Origin: Hymenobacter jeongseonensis
Lineage (GTDB): Bacteria; Bacteroidota; Bacteroidia; Cytophagales; Hymenobacteraceae
NCBI RefSeq assembly: GCF_015694725.1
Contig: NZ_JADQDQ010000001.1
Span: 310,001 to 374,000, forward strand
Direction: 5' to 3'
DNA length: 64,000 nucleotides
The notes under the pieces are model-generated. The model ran no database searches and was not told the origin of the DNA. It saw only the letters and a program-made list of their open reading frames with translations. Position numbers and translations under genes: made by a program. This document shows positions 51,418-59,989 of the stretch, piece after piece (the stretch's first letter is position 1; each line of letters begins with the position of its first letter).

Positions 51418-52719
51418 ATGACGCTCCGTATCCAATTCCTGCTTTTTGTTGTCATCATCCACGCCGTGCTCATTGCGCTGGCGGCGCAGCTGCGCACCAC
51501 CAATACCACGCTCTTTATCGCGTCGGAGGCGCTGCTGCTGGTGAGCATTTACCTCACGGTGCGTCTTTACCGGGGCTTTGTGCGGCCTTTTGAGTTGATT
51601 GCGGCGGGCACGGCGGCCATCGCGGCCAAGGATTTCTCGATGAAGTTCGTGCCCGTGGGCCAGCGCGAGATGGACCAGCTCATTCACGTGTATAACCAAA
51701 TGATTGACGCGCTGCGGCAGGAGCGGGTCAGTCAGCACGAAAAGAGCTTCCTGCTCGAACGCCTCATTCAGGCTTCACCGGCCGGCATTCTTATTCTTGA
51801 TTTTGACGGGCGCATTGAGGGCGTGAACGCCGCCGCGGAGCGGTTCCTCAATCAGCCGGCCACGGCCTTGCTGGGCCAGCGGCCGGCGGAGCTGCCCGGC
51901 GCCTGGGGCCCCGCGCTCGCCGGCCTTGCCGAAAACCAGCCCCAGGCTTTGCGGGTGTCGGGCCTGCAAACTTTCCGGGCCCACGCCGCGCACTTCCTCG
52001 ACCGGGGCTTCACGCGCCGGTTTATTATGCTGGAGGAATTAACGCAGGAGCTGATTTATCAGGAAAAGCAGGCTTACGGCAAGCTGATTCGCATGATTTC
52101 CCACGAAATCAACAATTCCATCGGGGCCATCAACTCCATTCTGCACAGCTTCCACCACTACGCCCCCCAACTCCATTCCGACGACCAGCCCGATTTCACG
52201 CAGGCCCTGGACGTGAGTATTGCGCGCAACACACAGCTGGCCAACTTTATTGCCAACTTCGCGCACCTGGTTCGGCTGCCCCCGCCCACGACCCACCCCA
52301 CCGACCTGCACGCCCTGCTGCGCGGCATCTGCCGGCTGCTCCAGCCCCAGAGCGAGGAGCGCCACATCAAGTGGCACATGGAGGTGCCCACCACGCCGCT
52401 CGTGCTCAACTTCGATGCCCAGCAGTTGGAACAAGCCCTACTCAACATCACCAAAAACGCGCTTGAAGCCATCGGGCACGACGGCAACGTATGGGTGCGC
52501 ACCACCGCCCGGCCGCCCACCGTATTCATCGAAAACGACGGCCCCAGCATCTCGCCTGAGGTGAGCCAACGCCTCTTTACCCCGTTTTTCAGCACCAAGC
52601 GCGACGGCCAGGGCATTGGCCTGACGCTGGTGCGGGACATTCTGCTGGCCCATGGATTTGCCTTCCAACTACGCTCTGAGGAAAACGGCCGTACCGTTTT
52701 CACGATACGTCTAGGCTGA
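51418..52719 (+). CDS. Membrane sensor histidine kinase of the exporter system
   Basis: Protein of 433 residues from ATG 51418. Two N-terminal membrane helices (about 6-25 and 33-52) enclose a very short loop, so it senses at or within the membrane. A HAMP segment (about 55-105, IAAGTAAIAAKDFSMKF), a PAS domain (about 120-185), and the phosphoacceptor His in LIRMISHEINNSI follow. The ATPase domain has NITKNALEAIG and GQGIGLTLVRDIL, with a partly diverged G1 box (ENDGPSI). It is predicted to phosphorylate the sigma-54 regulator upstream. Repeat copy E sits between the two. Confidence 0.9.
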   Translation: MTLRIQFLLFVVIIHAVLIALAAQLRTTNTTLFIASEALLLVSIYLTVRLYRGFVRPFELIAAGTAAIAAKDFSMKFVPVGQREMDQLIHVYNQMIDALRQERVSQHEKSFLLERLIQASPAGILILDFDGRIEGVNAAAERFLNQPATALLGQRPAELPGAWGPALAGLAENQPQALRVSGLQTFRAHAAHFLDRGFTRRFIMLEELTQELIYQEKQAYGKLIRMISHEINNSIGAINSILHSFHHYAPQLHSDDQPDFTQALDVSIARNTQLANFIANFAHLVRLPPPTTHPTDLHALLRGICRLLQPQSEERHIKWHMEVPTTPLVLNFDAQQLEQALLNITKNALEAIGHDGNVWVRTTARPPTVFIENDGPSISPEVSQRLFTPFFSTKRDGQGIGLTLVRDILLAHGFAFQLRSEENGRTVFTIRLG

Positions 52720-52735
52720 AAACTATTGGTATTAC

Positions 52736-52765
52736 AAAAGGCGCGTATTTTCAAAAGCGCCTTTT
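52736..52765. terminator. Terminator of the histidine kinase gene
   Basis: AAAAGGCGC pairs with GCGCCTTTT (9 bp, 12-base loop), 16 bases after the kinase stop, ending in a short T-run. Confidence 0.75.
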
Positions 52766-52860
52766 AATTGAGGTGTTATTCGAATTTGGTCAGGTAATTA
52801 TTGACGATTAACCCTAATTATAAAGGCCATTTTCGAAATTGAGTGTAACTTAGTCGTCAT

Positions 52861-54201
52861 ATGACTACTAAAACTACACTTGTTATGACGCGCAAACAGC
52901 ATTTGGCTGCTGCCTGCCTTGCCCTATTGTTATTGTTGGCTCTCGTGGCGGCTTTGTTACCGCAGGACCACCCCGAAGCGAAGACGGATACCTTCATCGC
53001 CGCCGATTTGGCTTGGATGCTCACCGCCTCCGGGCTGGTGCTGTTCATGGTGCCGGGCTTAGCCTTTTTCTACGGCGGCATGGTGAGCAAGCGGAGCGTG
53101 ATTTCGACCATGCTGCAAAGCTTCATTGCCCTTGGCGTGATTTCGGTGCTGTGGTACGTGGTGGGCTTTTCGTTGGCCTTTGGCGACAGCATTGGCGGCA
53201 TCATCGGCAACCCGCTCACGTTTCTGCTCTTCAACCACGTGGGCACGGCGCCGCACCCGCGCCTGGGGCCCAACCTGCCGCTGGTGTTGTACGCGGCCTT
53301 TCAGCTGAAATTCGCCATCATCACGCCCGCCCTCATCAGCGGAGCCTTCGCCGAGCGGATTCGTTTCTGGGGCTACTTGCTGTTTATGTGCTTGTTCAGT
53401 CTGCTCATTTACTGCCCCTTAGCCCATTGGACCTGGCACCCCGATGGCTTCCTGTTCAAGTGGGGCGTGCTGGACTTTGCGGGCGGCACGGTGGTACACA
53501 TCTCGGCGGGTTTTGCGGCGCTGGCGGGGGCATTGGCCTTGGGTCGACGCGAAGCGCACAAAGCTGGCCACCAGCATGTTCCGGTTAATATTCCTTTTGT
53601 GCTGCTCGGTACTGGCCTGTTGTGGTTCGGCTGGTTTGGCTTTAACTCCGGCTCGGCGCTGGCGGCCAATACGGTGGCGGTGCAGGCCTTCTTCACCACC
53701 CACATGGCCTCGGCCGCAGCCATGCTGACGTGGATGTTGATTGAGGCCGTGCGCGGCCAACGCCCTTCGGCGGTGGGCGCGGCGGTGGGCGCGGTAGTGG
53801 GCTTGGTGGCCATCACGCCCGCCGCGGGTTACGTGAGCTACGGGCCCGCGTTGTTCATCGGGGCCAGCGCGGCGGCCATCAGTGCCTGGGCCGTGGCCAT
53901 GAAAAACCGCACCACGCTGGACGACACGCTCGACGTTTTCCCGTGCCACGGCGTCGGCGGTATTGTGGGTATGATTATGACGGCCGTTTTCGCCAAAGAA
54001 GGGGGGCTCATCACCGGTTCGCCCACGCTGCTTTTGCATCATCTCGGCGCGTTGGCGTTCATCTCGGCCTTCACCTTTGGCGGCTCCTTTTTGATTTACA
54101 AGTTCACCAACCTGCTGATTCCCATTCGGGTAAATGCCCGCCACGAAGCCGACGGCCTCGACGTCAGCCAGCACGGCGAAACGGTGATGGTAGCAGCGTA
54201 G
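52861..54201 (+). CDS. amt: Ammonium transporter (Amt family)
   Basis: Protein of 446 residues with eleven predicted helices plus an N-terminal hydrophobic segment (LALLLLLALVAALLP) that may be a signal. Channel sites are present: the first pore His in GGTVVHISAG and the second in FPCHGVGGIVG, with AFFYGGMVSKRS and FNSGSALAAN helices. It moves ammonium into the cell. No glnB/glnK gene is beside it, unlike many amt operons. Alternative ATG 52885 is inside the open frame. The upstream region has a weak TAACTTAG box at 52847. Confidence 0.93.
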   Translation: MTTKTTLVMTRKQHLAAACLALLLLLALVAALLPQDHPEAKTDTFIAADLAWMLTASGLVLFMVPGLAFFYGGMVSKRSVISTMLQSFIALGVISVLWYVVGFSLAFGDSIGGIIGNPLTFLLFNHVGTAPHPRLGPNLPLVLYAAFQLKFAIITPALISGAFAERIRFWGYLLFMCLFSLLIYCPLAHWTWHPDGFLFKWGVLDFAGGTVVHISAGFAALAGALALGRREAHKAGHQHVPVNIPFVLLGTGLLWFGWFGFNSGSALAANTVAVQAFFTTHMASAAAMLTWMLIEAVRGQRPSAVGAAVGAVVGLVAITPAAGYVSYGPALFIGASAAAISAWAVAMKNRTTLDDTLDVFPCHGVGGIVGMIMTAVFAKEGGLITGSPTLLLHHLGALAFISAFTFGGSFLIYKFTNLLIPIRVNARHEADGLDVSQHGETVMVAA

Positions 54202-54213
54202 CGGAACAGTTAA

Positions 54214-54374
54214 CTCCCCTGCTTACCAAGGAAGGGACGCGGCCGCGAAGCGGGCGATGGGGTGGTTGTCGGCGTTGAACGACTCGCAAGTGAATCGTAC
54301 AAGCATCGTTCAACGATTCAACCACCCCCGTCTGAACCTGCGGTTCGAACATCCCCACCTTGATAAGGAGGGGA
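54214..54374. repeat. Composite nested inverted-repeat element
   Basis: Outer arms CTCCCCTGCTTACCAAGG-like (54215-54233) and its partner CCTTGATAAGGAGGGG (54357-54374), with mismatches. Inner arms GGGGTGGTTG..GTTGAACGA (54259-54282) pair with 54306-54329. A small hairpin with GTTCGAA lies between. It fills the gap between the convergent amt and methyltransferase genes and ends in T-runs. Only one copy is in the window. Confidence 0.7.
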
Positions 54375-54379
54375 TTTTT

Positions 54380-55090
54380 TTAAGTGCCAATCACAAATAC
54401 CGTCGGAATCTTGTGTAATTCCGGAGCCGGTAAGCGGCGCCAGTCGCTCACGGTCAGTGTTTTGATGAACTCGCCCGCGCCCGTTACATCAGCGGCCACG
54501 CACAGGCGGGTGCTGGGCTGCAGGTGCGCCACCAAATCGGTGAACAAGGCCCCGTTGCGGTAGGGCGTCTCAATAAACAGCTGTGACTGCTGCCGCTGCT
54601 GGGCTTCCCGCTCCAGCGTTTTGATGGCCGCAATGCGCGGCGCTTTCTCGATGGGCAAGTAGCCGTGAAAGGCAAATTGCTGCCCGTTCAAACCCGAGGC
54701 CATGAGTGCCAGCAGCAACGACGAAGGTCCTACCAGCGGCACCACGCGCAGGCCCAGGCGGTGGGCTTCGCGCACCAGCGCCGCGCCGGGGTCGGCAATG
54801 CCGGGGCAGCCGGCCTCGCTGAGAATACCACCGTCGATGCCTTCTTTCACTAACGGCACCAAGGCAGCACGCACCTCGGCATCGGTACTGTCTTTGTCGA
54901 TGACGGTGAAGCGAATGTCCTCAATTACGCGGGCCGGGGCCACGCTTTTCACAAAGCGGCGGGCCGTGCGGGCATTTTCCACCAGAAAGTAGGGGAGGGC
55001 CGCTACGGCGGCCAGCACCTGCGGCGGCAGCACTTGCGGGGCGGTGTCCTCGGCGAGAGGTGTGGGCAGGAGGTACAGCGTAGCGGGCAT
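54380..55090 (-). CDS. Tetrapyrrole-methylase-family SAM methyltransferase (RsmI-like)
   Basis: Protein of 236 residues from ATG 55090. It begins with LYLLPTPLAEDTAP, a variant of the family GNLGD start, followed by YFLVENARTARRFV. Then GILSEAGCPGIADPGAALV and VVPLVGPSSLLLALMASGL are the SAM-binding loops, and QSQLFIETPYRN is the C-terminal signature. RsmI methylates the ribose of C1402 in 16S rRNA; members of this Bacteroidota type (a divergent N-terminus) are annotated only as tetrapyrrole methylases. I therefore leave the symbol empty. Its stop lies just after the composite repeat. It is divergent from the TVP38-like gene. Confidence 0.82.
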   Translation of the reverse strand: MPATLYLLPTPLAEDTAPQVLPPQVLAAVAALPYFLVENARTARRFVKSVAPARVIEDIRFTVIDKDSTDAEVRAALVPLVKEGIDGGILSEAGCPGIADPGAALVREAHRLGLRVVPLVGPSSLLLALMASGLNGQQFAFHGYLPIEKAPRIAAIKTLEREAQQRQQSQLFIETPYRNGALFTDLVAHLQPSTRLCVAADVTGAGEFIKTLTVSDWRRLPAPELHKIPTVFVIGT

Positions 55091-55192
55091 AAGCGAGGGG
55101 TTGAAGGCGCAAAGGAACGGCCCAGCCGCTCGCCGCCGCGGTAACCGCCTGTGGCCCGGCGCGTAGAATGGCTTCACCCGCTACGCTGTTTC

Positions 55193-55915
55193 ATGCCCGA
55201 TAAGCCCCGCTCCAGCCGCTTGCCGCTCTACCTCTCGTTGGCTATTCTGGCGCCTCTCGTCGGCGCTTATTTTTTGTGGCCAGCTTTCCAAGAAGGCGTG
55301 CAGGAAGGCTGGGCCGTGCTCCGCACCGGCGACCAGGCCAAGGTGGCAGATTGGATAGCCCAATTTGGCTACTGGGGCCCGGTGCTGATAATTGTGACCA
55401 TGGTGCTCCAGATGTTCCTGATTGTCATCAACAACGGCCTGTTGATACTGGTTTCGGTGCTCGCCTACGGACCAATTTGGGGCTCGCTGCTGGCGTGGGT
55501 GGGCGTGCTCACGGCCTCCAGCGTCGGCTATTGGCTGGGCAATTCCCTGGGTACCCCCCTTGTGCAGCGCCTGTTGGGCCACAAAAGCGAGAAAAAAGTA
55601 GCTGGCTTCGTGGACCAATATGGGCTGGGCGCCGTGGCCGCGGCGCGCCTGACGCCGGTTATTTCCAACGACGCCATCAGCTTCGTGGCTGGGGCCATGT
55701 GCATGGGCTACTTGCGCTTCATCAGCGTGACGGCGGTGGCCATTCTCCCCCTCATTGCCTTGCTCGCATATTTAGGCCAGGACAGCGAACGGCTCAAAAC
55801 CGGTTTGCTCTGGATTTCGGGCGTGGGCCTACTTTTCTTCGGCGCCTACATCTGGTGGACCAAAACTCACAAAAAAACGGGCCGCCCAGTGCCGGACGGT
55901 CCGTTGAAAGTGTAG
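55193..55915 (+). CDS. TVP38/TMEM64 family membrane protein
   Basis: Protein of 240 residues from ATG 55193. It has about five membrane helices. The VTT/DedA-like core is visible: NNGLLILVSVLAYGPIWGS, ASSVGYWLGNSLG, and the family arm ARLTPVISNDAISFVAG with YLRFISVTAVAILP. Such proteins are lipid scramblases or related membrane-homeostasis factors. A short N-terminal cytosolic tail precedes the first helix. In-frame ATG 55151 would add 14 residues over the divergent start of the methyltransferase and is unlikely. Confidence 0.88.
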   Translation: MPDKPRSSRLPLYLSLAILAPLVGAYFLWPAFQEGVQEGWAVLRTGDQAKVADWIAQFGYWGPVLIIVTMVLQMFLIVINNGLLILVSVLAYGPIWGSLLAWVGVLTASSVGYWLGNSLGTPLVQRLLGHKSEKKVAGFVDQYGLGAVAAARLTPVISNDAISFVAGAMCMGYLRFISVTAVAILPLIALLAYLGQDSERLKTGLLWISGVGLLFFGAYIWWTKTHKKTGRPVPDGPLKV

Positions 55916-55980
55916 GGCCTGGCCCAGGCTGCTATCGGGGCGCTTCGCTCAAATGAAGCCCTGTTGGTTGTGCGGACCCT

Positions 55981-57345
55981 CTAGGGCCGCATCTCCTCTG
56001 GTTGCGGGAGCATCATGAAGCTGGGGGCCTCCGGCATCTCGTCAATCAAGCGGTTGTCATTAAGGCCCCAAGGCTCTACTGGTTTGGATGAGCCTGCGGA
56101 GGAACTGCTATTCTGGCGGGCAGTCGTCTGCAAAGCAAAGACTGGGCTGGGGGCGGTAGGCTGATGCCGTTCGGCGGTTGTGCCATCACCCAATTGCCCA
56201 AAATTATTTGCGCCCCAGGCATACAACTCGCCATCGGCCGTAGCTGCCAGCGTGTGGAACCCGCCGCTCACTACCCGCACCCAGCGGGCCGGGGCGGCAC
56301 TGCGCGGCGCGGCAATGGCCACGGGGCTCAGTTGCCAGTCGGTGGTGCCGTCGCCGAGCTGACCGACGCAGTTGTTGCCCCAGGCTATCATGTGGCCGTC
56401 GGTGCTTAGGGCCACCGAGTGGGCATCGCCGGCGGCCACTTGGGCCCACCGCTCGATGGCGAGGTGGCCGGGTATTGCCAGGGGCTCGGGCAGGTTGTGC
56501 TGGGTGTCGTGTTCTTCCCCGAGCTGGCCAAACCGGTTGGAGCCCCAAGTGTAAATGCGGCCGTCATCGGTGATGGCCAGGGTATGAAAGCGGCCGGCGG
56601 CCACGTACGACCAGCGCAGGCGAGACAATTTCTTGGTCATTCCCACGGCCACGGGGTACAGCGCGTCGTGGTTGGAACCGTCGCCGAGCTGGCCGTATTG
56701 GTTATTACCCCAGGCAAAGAGCCGGCCGTCGGTGGTGAGGGCCAGGGTATGGTCGTTGCCGGCGGCTATTTGGGCCCATGTGGTGTTGGCGGCGCTCGTG
56801 GGCAGGGACACTGCGACGGGCGTAGGGCTGTCGAGGCTCGAGCCGTTGCCCAATTGGCCTTCGTCGTTGTTGCCCCAAGCATACAACTGGCCATCGGTGG
56901 TGAGCGCCAGGGAATGGGAGGTGCCGGCCGCAATTTGCTTCCACTGAGCTTGGGCGGCGGCCTCGGGCAGAGCAACGGCCACGGGAGTGGTATGCGCGCT
57001 TGCCGTCCCGTCGCCAAGCTGCCCGTCGCGGTTGCCGCCCCAGGCTTGGATGCGGCCATCGGTGGTAAGCGCTAGGGTGTGCGAGGTGCCCATGGCCACC
57101 TGGGACCAGCCCGTGCCGGGGGCGGGCGGCCGCACTTGCACGGGCGCCGGGCTACTGAGCGTAGTGCCGTTGCCAAGCTGGCCTTCGAAATTGATGCCGC
57201 TAAGCCAAAGACTGCCATCGGGGCGGATGCTGGCCGAATGGTTGGTGCTGGCAGCGAAGGTGTTAATGGGTGCCTGGGCGGAGGCGGCACCGGCACTGAA
57301 GAGCAGGCACAGCCCACCCCACAGGGGAATCGGGTTACGGAACAT
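55981..57345 (-). CDS. Secreted RCC1-repeat protein, seven-bladed propeller
   Basis: Protein of 454 residues with a signal peptide (LWGGLCLLFSAGAASAQ). Seven RCC1 repeats of about 52 residues follow, each with the WG-NN-GQLGDGT motif or a variant (the first is WLSGINFEGQLGNGT, the fifth WGSNRFGQLGEEH). Seven repeats make a closed seven-bladed beta-propeller. The C-terminal 60 residues are Ser- and Pro-rich (ending EEMRP) and lack the T9SS sorting-domain pattern that often ends such proteins in Bacteroidota. The role is unknown; RCC1 propellers act as binding platforms. Monocistronic, followed by the TVP38 gene on the other strand. Confidence 0.9.
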   Translation of the reverse strand: MFRNPIPLWGGLCLLFSAGAASAQAPINTFAASTNHSASIRPDGSLWLSGINFEGQLGNGTTLSSPAPVQVRPPAPGTGWSQVAMGTSHTLALTTDGRIQAWGGNRDGQLGDGTASAHTTPVAVALPEAAAQAQWKQIAAGTSHSLALTTDGQLYAWGNNDEGQLGNGSSLDSPTPVAVSLPTSAANTTWAQIAAGNDHTLALTTDGRLFAWGNNQYGQLGDGSNHDALYPVAVGMTKKLSRLRWSYVAAGRFHTLAITDDGRIYTWGSNRFGQLGEEHDTQHNLPEPLAIPGHLAIERWAQVAAGDAHSVALSTDGHMIAWGNNCVGQLGDGTTDWQLSPVAIAAPRSAAPARWVRVVSGGFHTLAATADGELYAWGANNFGQLGDGTTAERHQPTAPSPVFALQTTARQNSSSSAGSSKPVEPWGLNDNRLIDEMPEAPSFMMLPQPEEMRP

Positions 57346-57486
57346 GACAGTTTGCAGAAAAGAAGTGAGAAGTTTTTTTGTCTCCTAGGCCAGACAATGC
57401 TATAGATGCAAGGGAATAATTGACCGTTGTCTGAAGACAAGAATTTTTTTAACAAAACCTACGTCACTGCTCAGAATCGAGCAAAA

Positions 57487-57523
57487 AAAATGGCGACTTC
57501 CAACGCATGGAAGTCGCCATTTT
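57487..57523. terminator. Terminator of the esterase gene
   Basis: A 16-bp perfect stem (AAAATGGCGACTTCCA and its complement) with a 5-base loop. On the minus strand a T-run of eight follows. It lies 48 bases after the esterase stop. Confidence 0.85.
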
Positions 57524-57570
57524 GGCTACGGTTGTGCTTAATTGATTTGTGCCCCGGTGCTTTGAATGCG

Positions 57571-58356
57571 CTATTGCTCCACAAAGGCTTTTACCAGCTG
57601 GAATACTTCCTCGGGCTTTTCGGCGTGCAACCAGTGGCCGGCATCAACCACGGTTTCTACCTGCGAGTTGGGAAACAGCGCCGGGATGCCGTAGAGCTTG
57701 TCGTCGGCGGTGATGTAATTTGACTTGCCGCCCCGCACAAACAGCGTGGGTTTGAGGAAGGGCTGCGTGGCCGTGGTCTCTTCGCCCACAGCGGCCATGG
57801 AAGCCGCCAGAGTTTCCAGATTGATGCGCCAGGCAAAAGAGTTATCCTCGCGGCGGTACAAGTTTTTGAGCAGGAACTGCCGTACGCCCAACTGCGGAAT
57901 GTGCACGGCCATGGCCTCGTCGGCCTGTTGGCGGCTTGCGAGGGTAGCCAGGGGCACGGCTTGCAGGCCCGCCAAAATATCGTCTTGGTGCTGCATGTTG
58001 GAAAAGCGCGGGGCAATATCCAGCACCAGCAAGCGGGCCAAGCGGTCGGGGTGGTCGAGGGCGAAGCGCATGGCTACTTTGCCGCCCATGCTGTGGCCCA
58101 TCAGCGAAACATCGGCGCCTAGCTTTAAGTGGTTGAACAGGGCCAGCACATCGCGGGCCATCAGGTCGTAGCTATGGTCCGGGCTCTGAAAAGACCGGCC
58201 GTGGTTGCGTAAATCCACGCTGATGACGCGCAGGCCGGCTTCGGTGGCCCAGCGCCTAGCCAGAGTTTGCCAGTTATCGAGGGTGCCGAACAGGCCGTGA
58301 AGGATGACCAGCGGCTGGCCCTGGCCTTGGTCGAGGTGATGAAGGAGGGAGGACAT
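57571..58356 (-). CDS. Alpha/beta-fold hydrolase (YbfF-like esterase)
   Basis: Protein of 261 residues. The HG-oxyanion motif is HGLFGTLDNWQTLA, the nucleophile elbow is GHSMGGKVAM, then DLRNHGRSF and the catalytic Asp/His region (DAGHWLHAEKPEEV). This is the YbfF/acyl-CoA-esterase-like group with a cytoplasmic product. Unlike the two hydrolase-like proteins at 34-39 kb, it has an intact serine. It is divergent from the truncated DUF3667-like gene, with 73 bases between start codons. A strong terminator follows. Confidence 0.9.
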   Translation of the reverse strand: MSSLLHHLDQGQGQPLVILHGLFGTLDNWQTLARRWATEAGLRVISVDLRNHGRSFQSPDHSYDLMARDVLALFNHLKLGADVSLMGHSMGGKVAMRFALDHPDRLARLLVLDIAPRFSNMQHQDDILAGLQAVPLATLASRQQADEAMAVHIPQLGVRQFLLKNLYRREDNSFAWRINLETLAASMAAVGEETTATQPFLKPTLFVRGGKSNYITADDKLYGIPALFPNSQVETVVDAGHWLHAEKPEEVFQLVKAFVEQ

Positions 58357-58429
58357 GGGGCAAAATTAGCGACAGCGGCCCCAGTGTGCGACTTCTACCC
58401 TTGGCGGAGCCTTGGTACCGCTCCAAGCA

Positions 58430-58873
58430 ATGCGAATGCTCCGCGAAGAGCAGAATACGGTGGCGACGGCTAGGTTTACGCTGGCGGAGTACAAGCGCCT
58501 CACTACGGACCTCACCGATGCCCAACTCGACTCCTTGATTGCTCAAAAAGGATACCTAACCGGTTTTTTCACGCGCAAAGGCGTGCGGGTGTTGGTGAGT
58601 TTGCGGGACGCTACCCCAAAGGAAATTTTTAACCAGTTGCTCCGGGGCACCTCGATTATGCTGTTTTTGCTGATGCCGCTGGCGGCCCTATTGCTCCAAC
58701 TGGCTTATTACCGGCGCCGCCGCCATTACGTGAGCCACCTAGTTTTCACGGTGCATACGCACTGTTTACTGTTCGTATACATTGCCTTGCTGCTGGTGCT
58801 GATGCAGTCCTACAGCGTGGTGTTGGTGGTAGCGGGCCTGACGGTTGGTTTTGGTGCCTTGCTTTACTTTTAA
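58430..58873 (+). CDS. Truncated DUF3667-like membrane protein (C-terminal part)
   Basis: Product of 147 residues from ATG 58430 (58412 TTG adds six). It resembles the C-terminal half of DUF3667 proteins: MRMLREEQNTVATARFTLAE, then SIMLFLLMPLAALLLQL, YRRRRHYVSHLVFTVHTHC and three membrane helices. The N-terminal zinc ribbon and first helices expected in full-length members are absent, and the gap to the divergent esterase start leaves no room. It is probably a 5'-truncated gene or a decayed remnant; it may still be translated. The assignment to DUF3667 is by motif memory and moderate. Confidence 0.55.
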   Translation: MRMLREEQNTVATARFTLAEYKRLTTDLTDAQLDSLIAQKGYLTGFFTRKGVRVLVSLRDATPKEIFNQLLRGTSIMLFLLMPLAALLLQLAYYRRRRHYVSHLVFTVHTHCLLFVYIALLLVLMQSYSVVLVVAGLTVGFGALLYF

Positions 58874-58959
58874 GGCAGAAAAAGTTGCCAACGGACTTTG
58901 CTAAAGTGTAAAATTCGGGCATCTCGTTTTTTAGCCCGGCTGCCGCGGGCCGGGTATCG

Positions 58960-58967
58960 TACCTTTG
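58960..58967 (+). promoter_or_regulatory. -7 box of the FabH-like gene
   Basis: TACCTTTG, a perfect TAnnTTTG, 44 bases before the GTG start at 59012. It lies within the open frame upstream of that GTG and so supports the shorter start. No good -33 element was seen. Confidence 0.5.
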
Positions 58968-59011
58968 TATGGCTGCAAAGCGCGCTAGAATATCCCACCC
59001 AACACCAACCT

Positions 59012-59959
59012 GTGTACCTTCACCATGTGGCTGCCTACCTCCCGGAGGCAGTCGTAACCAATGCTCACTTCACCCGCCTCAACGGCCTTGCCAGCGAGTG
59101 GATAATTGAGCGAACCGGCATTCAGGAGCGCCGCAAAGCCGCTCCCGGCGAAAATGCCAACACCATGGCCATTGAGGCCACCTGCGCCGTATTGGCCGCT
59201 GCGCCCGCCTTTGCCCAAGAGTCGATTGATTTGGTCGTTGCCGGTACCTACACGCCCCACGACACCATTTTCACGGCCGCTCATGCCGTGCAGCGCTACA
59301 TTGGCATTAATGAAATCCCCACGGTTAGCATTTCTTCGGCCTGCTCCTCGCTACTGAATGCGGTAGAAATAGTGGAGGGGTATTTTGCCATGGGCAAAGC
59401 CTCGCGTGCCATCGTTGTGGTGACGGAGCACAACACGGCTTACAATAACGAGGAAGATACCATGGCCGGCCACCTCTGGGGCGACGGAGCTGCGGCCCTG
59501 CTCATCTCCAAAGAGCGTATCAGCCCCGATGACCTGCATATAACCGAAGTCATTACAGGTGGTGCCGCTCCCGTGAGCAAGGCCGATGAGGCGGTGACCC
59601 TCAAGCCCGTAGACAAAGGCATTGTGATGCCCTTCGGCCGCGACGTGTTTCAGCAGGCGTGCCTGTACATGGCCAAGGTGACCCAGACCCTGCTCGACAA
59701 GCACCACATTGCCACGCCCGACCTTACCTACCTCATTCCGCACCAAGCCAACCTGCGCATTTCGAAGAACGTGGTGAAGCAGTTGGGCATCGACCCCAGC
59801 CGGGCCGTGAACAACATCGACCGACTCGGCAATACGGGCTGTGCCGGTGCCGCCATCGGCTTGGCCGAGGTGTGGGACACACTGAAAGGGGGCGATAAGG
59901 TGATTATCACCGTATTCGGCGGCGGCTATTCCTACGGGGCTATGCTGCTGGAAAAATAG
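59012..59959 (+). CDS. 3-oxoacyl-ACP synthase III (FabH-like)
   Basis: Protein of 315 residues from GTG 59012, chosen because the family N-terminus (MYLHHVAAYLPEAVVTN) begins there and a -7 box lies 44 bases upstream. Catalytic residues are Cys111 (SSACSSLL), His244 (PHQANLRI) and Asn274 (GNTGCAGA), which line up with Cys112/His244/Asn274 of Escherichia coli FabH. It condenses an acyl-CoA primer with malonyl-ACP to start fatty acid synthesis, or serves a dedicated secondary pathway. There is no other fatty acid gene nearby. WGDGAAALLIS is also typical. arfB follows 30 bases downstream. Confidence 0.9.
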   Translation: MYLHHVAAYLPEAVVTNAHFTRLNGLASEWIIERTGIQERRKAAPGENANTMAIEATCAVLAAAPAFAQESIDLVVAGTYTPHDTIFTAAHAVQRYIGINEIPTVSISSACSSLLNAVEIVEGYFAMGKASRAIVVVTEHNTAYNNEEDTMAGHLWGDGAAALLISKERISPDDLHITEVITGGAAPVSKADEAVTLKPVDKGIVMPFGRDVFQQACLYMAKVTQTLLDKHHIATPDLTYLIPHQANLRISKNVVKQLGIDPSRAVNNIDRLGNTGCAGAAIGLAEVWDTLKGGDKVIITVFGGGYSYGAMLLEK

Positions 59960-59989
59960 GTAGCAGTAACTGGTTAGCTGTAGATTGAA

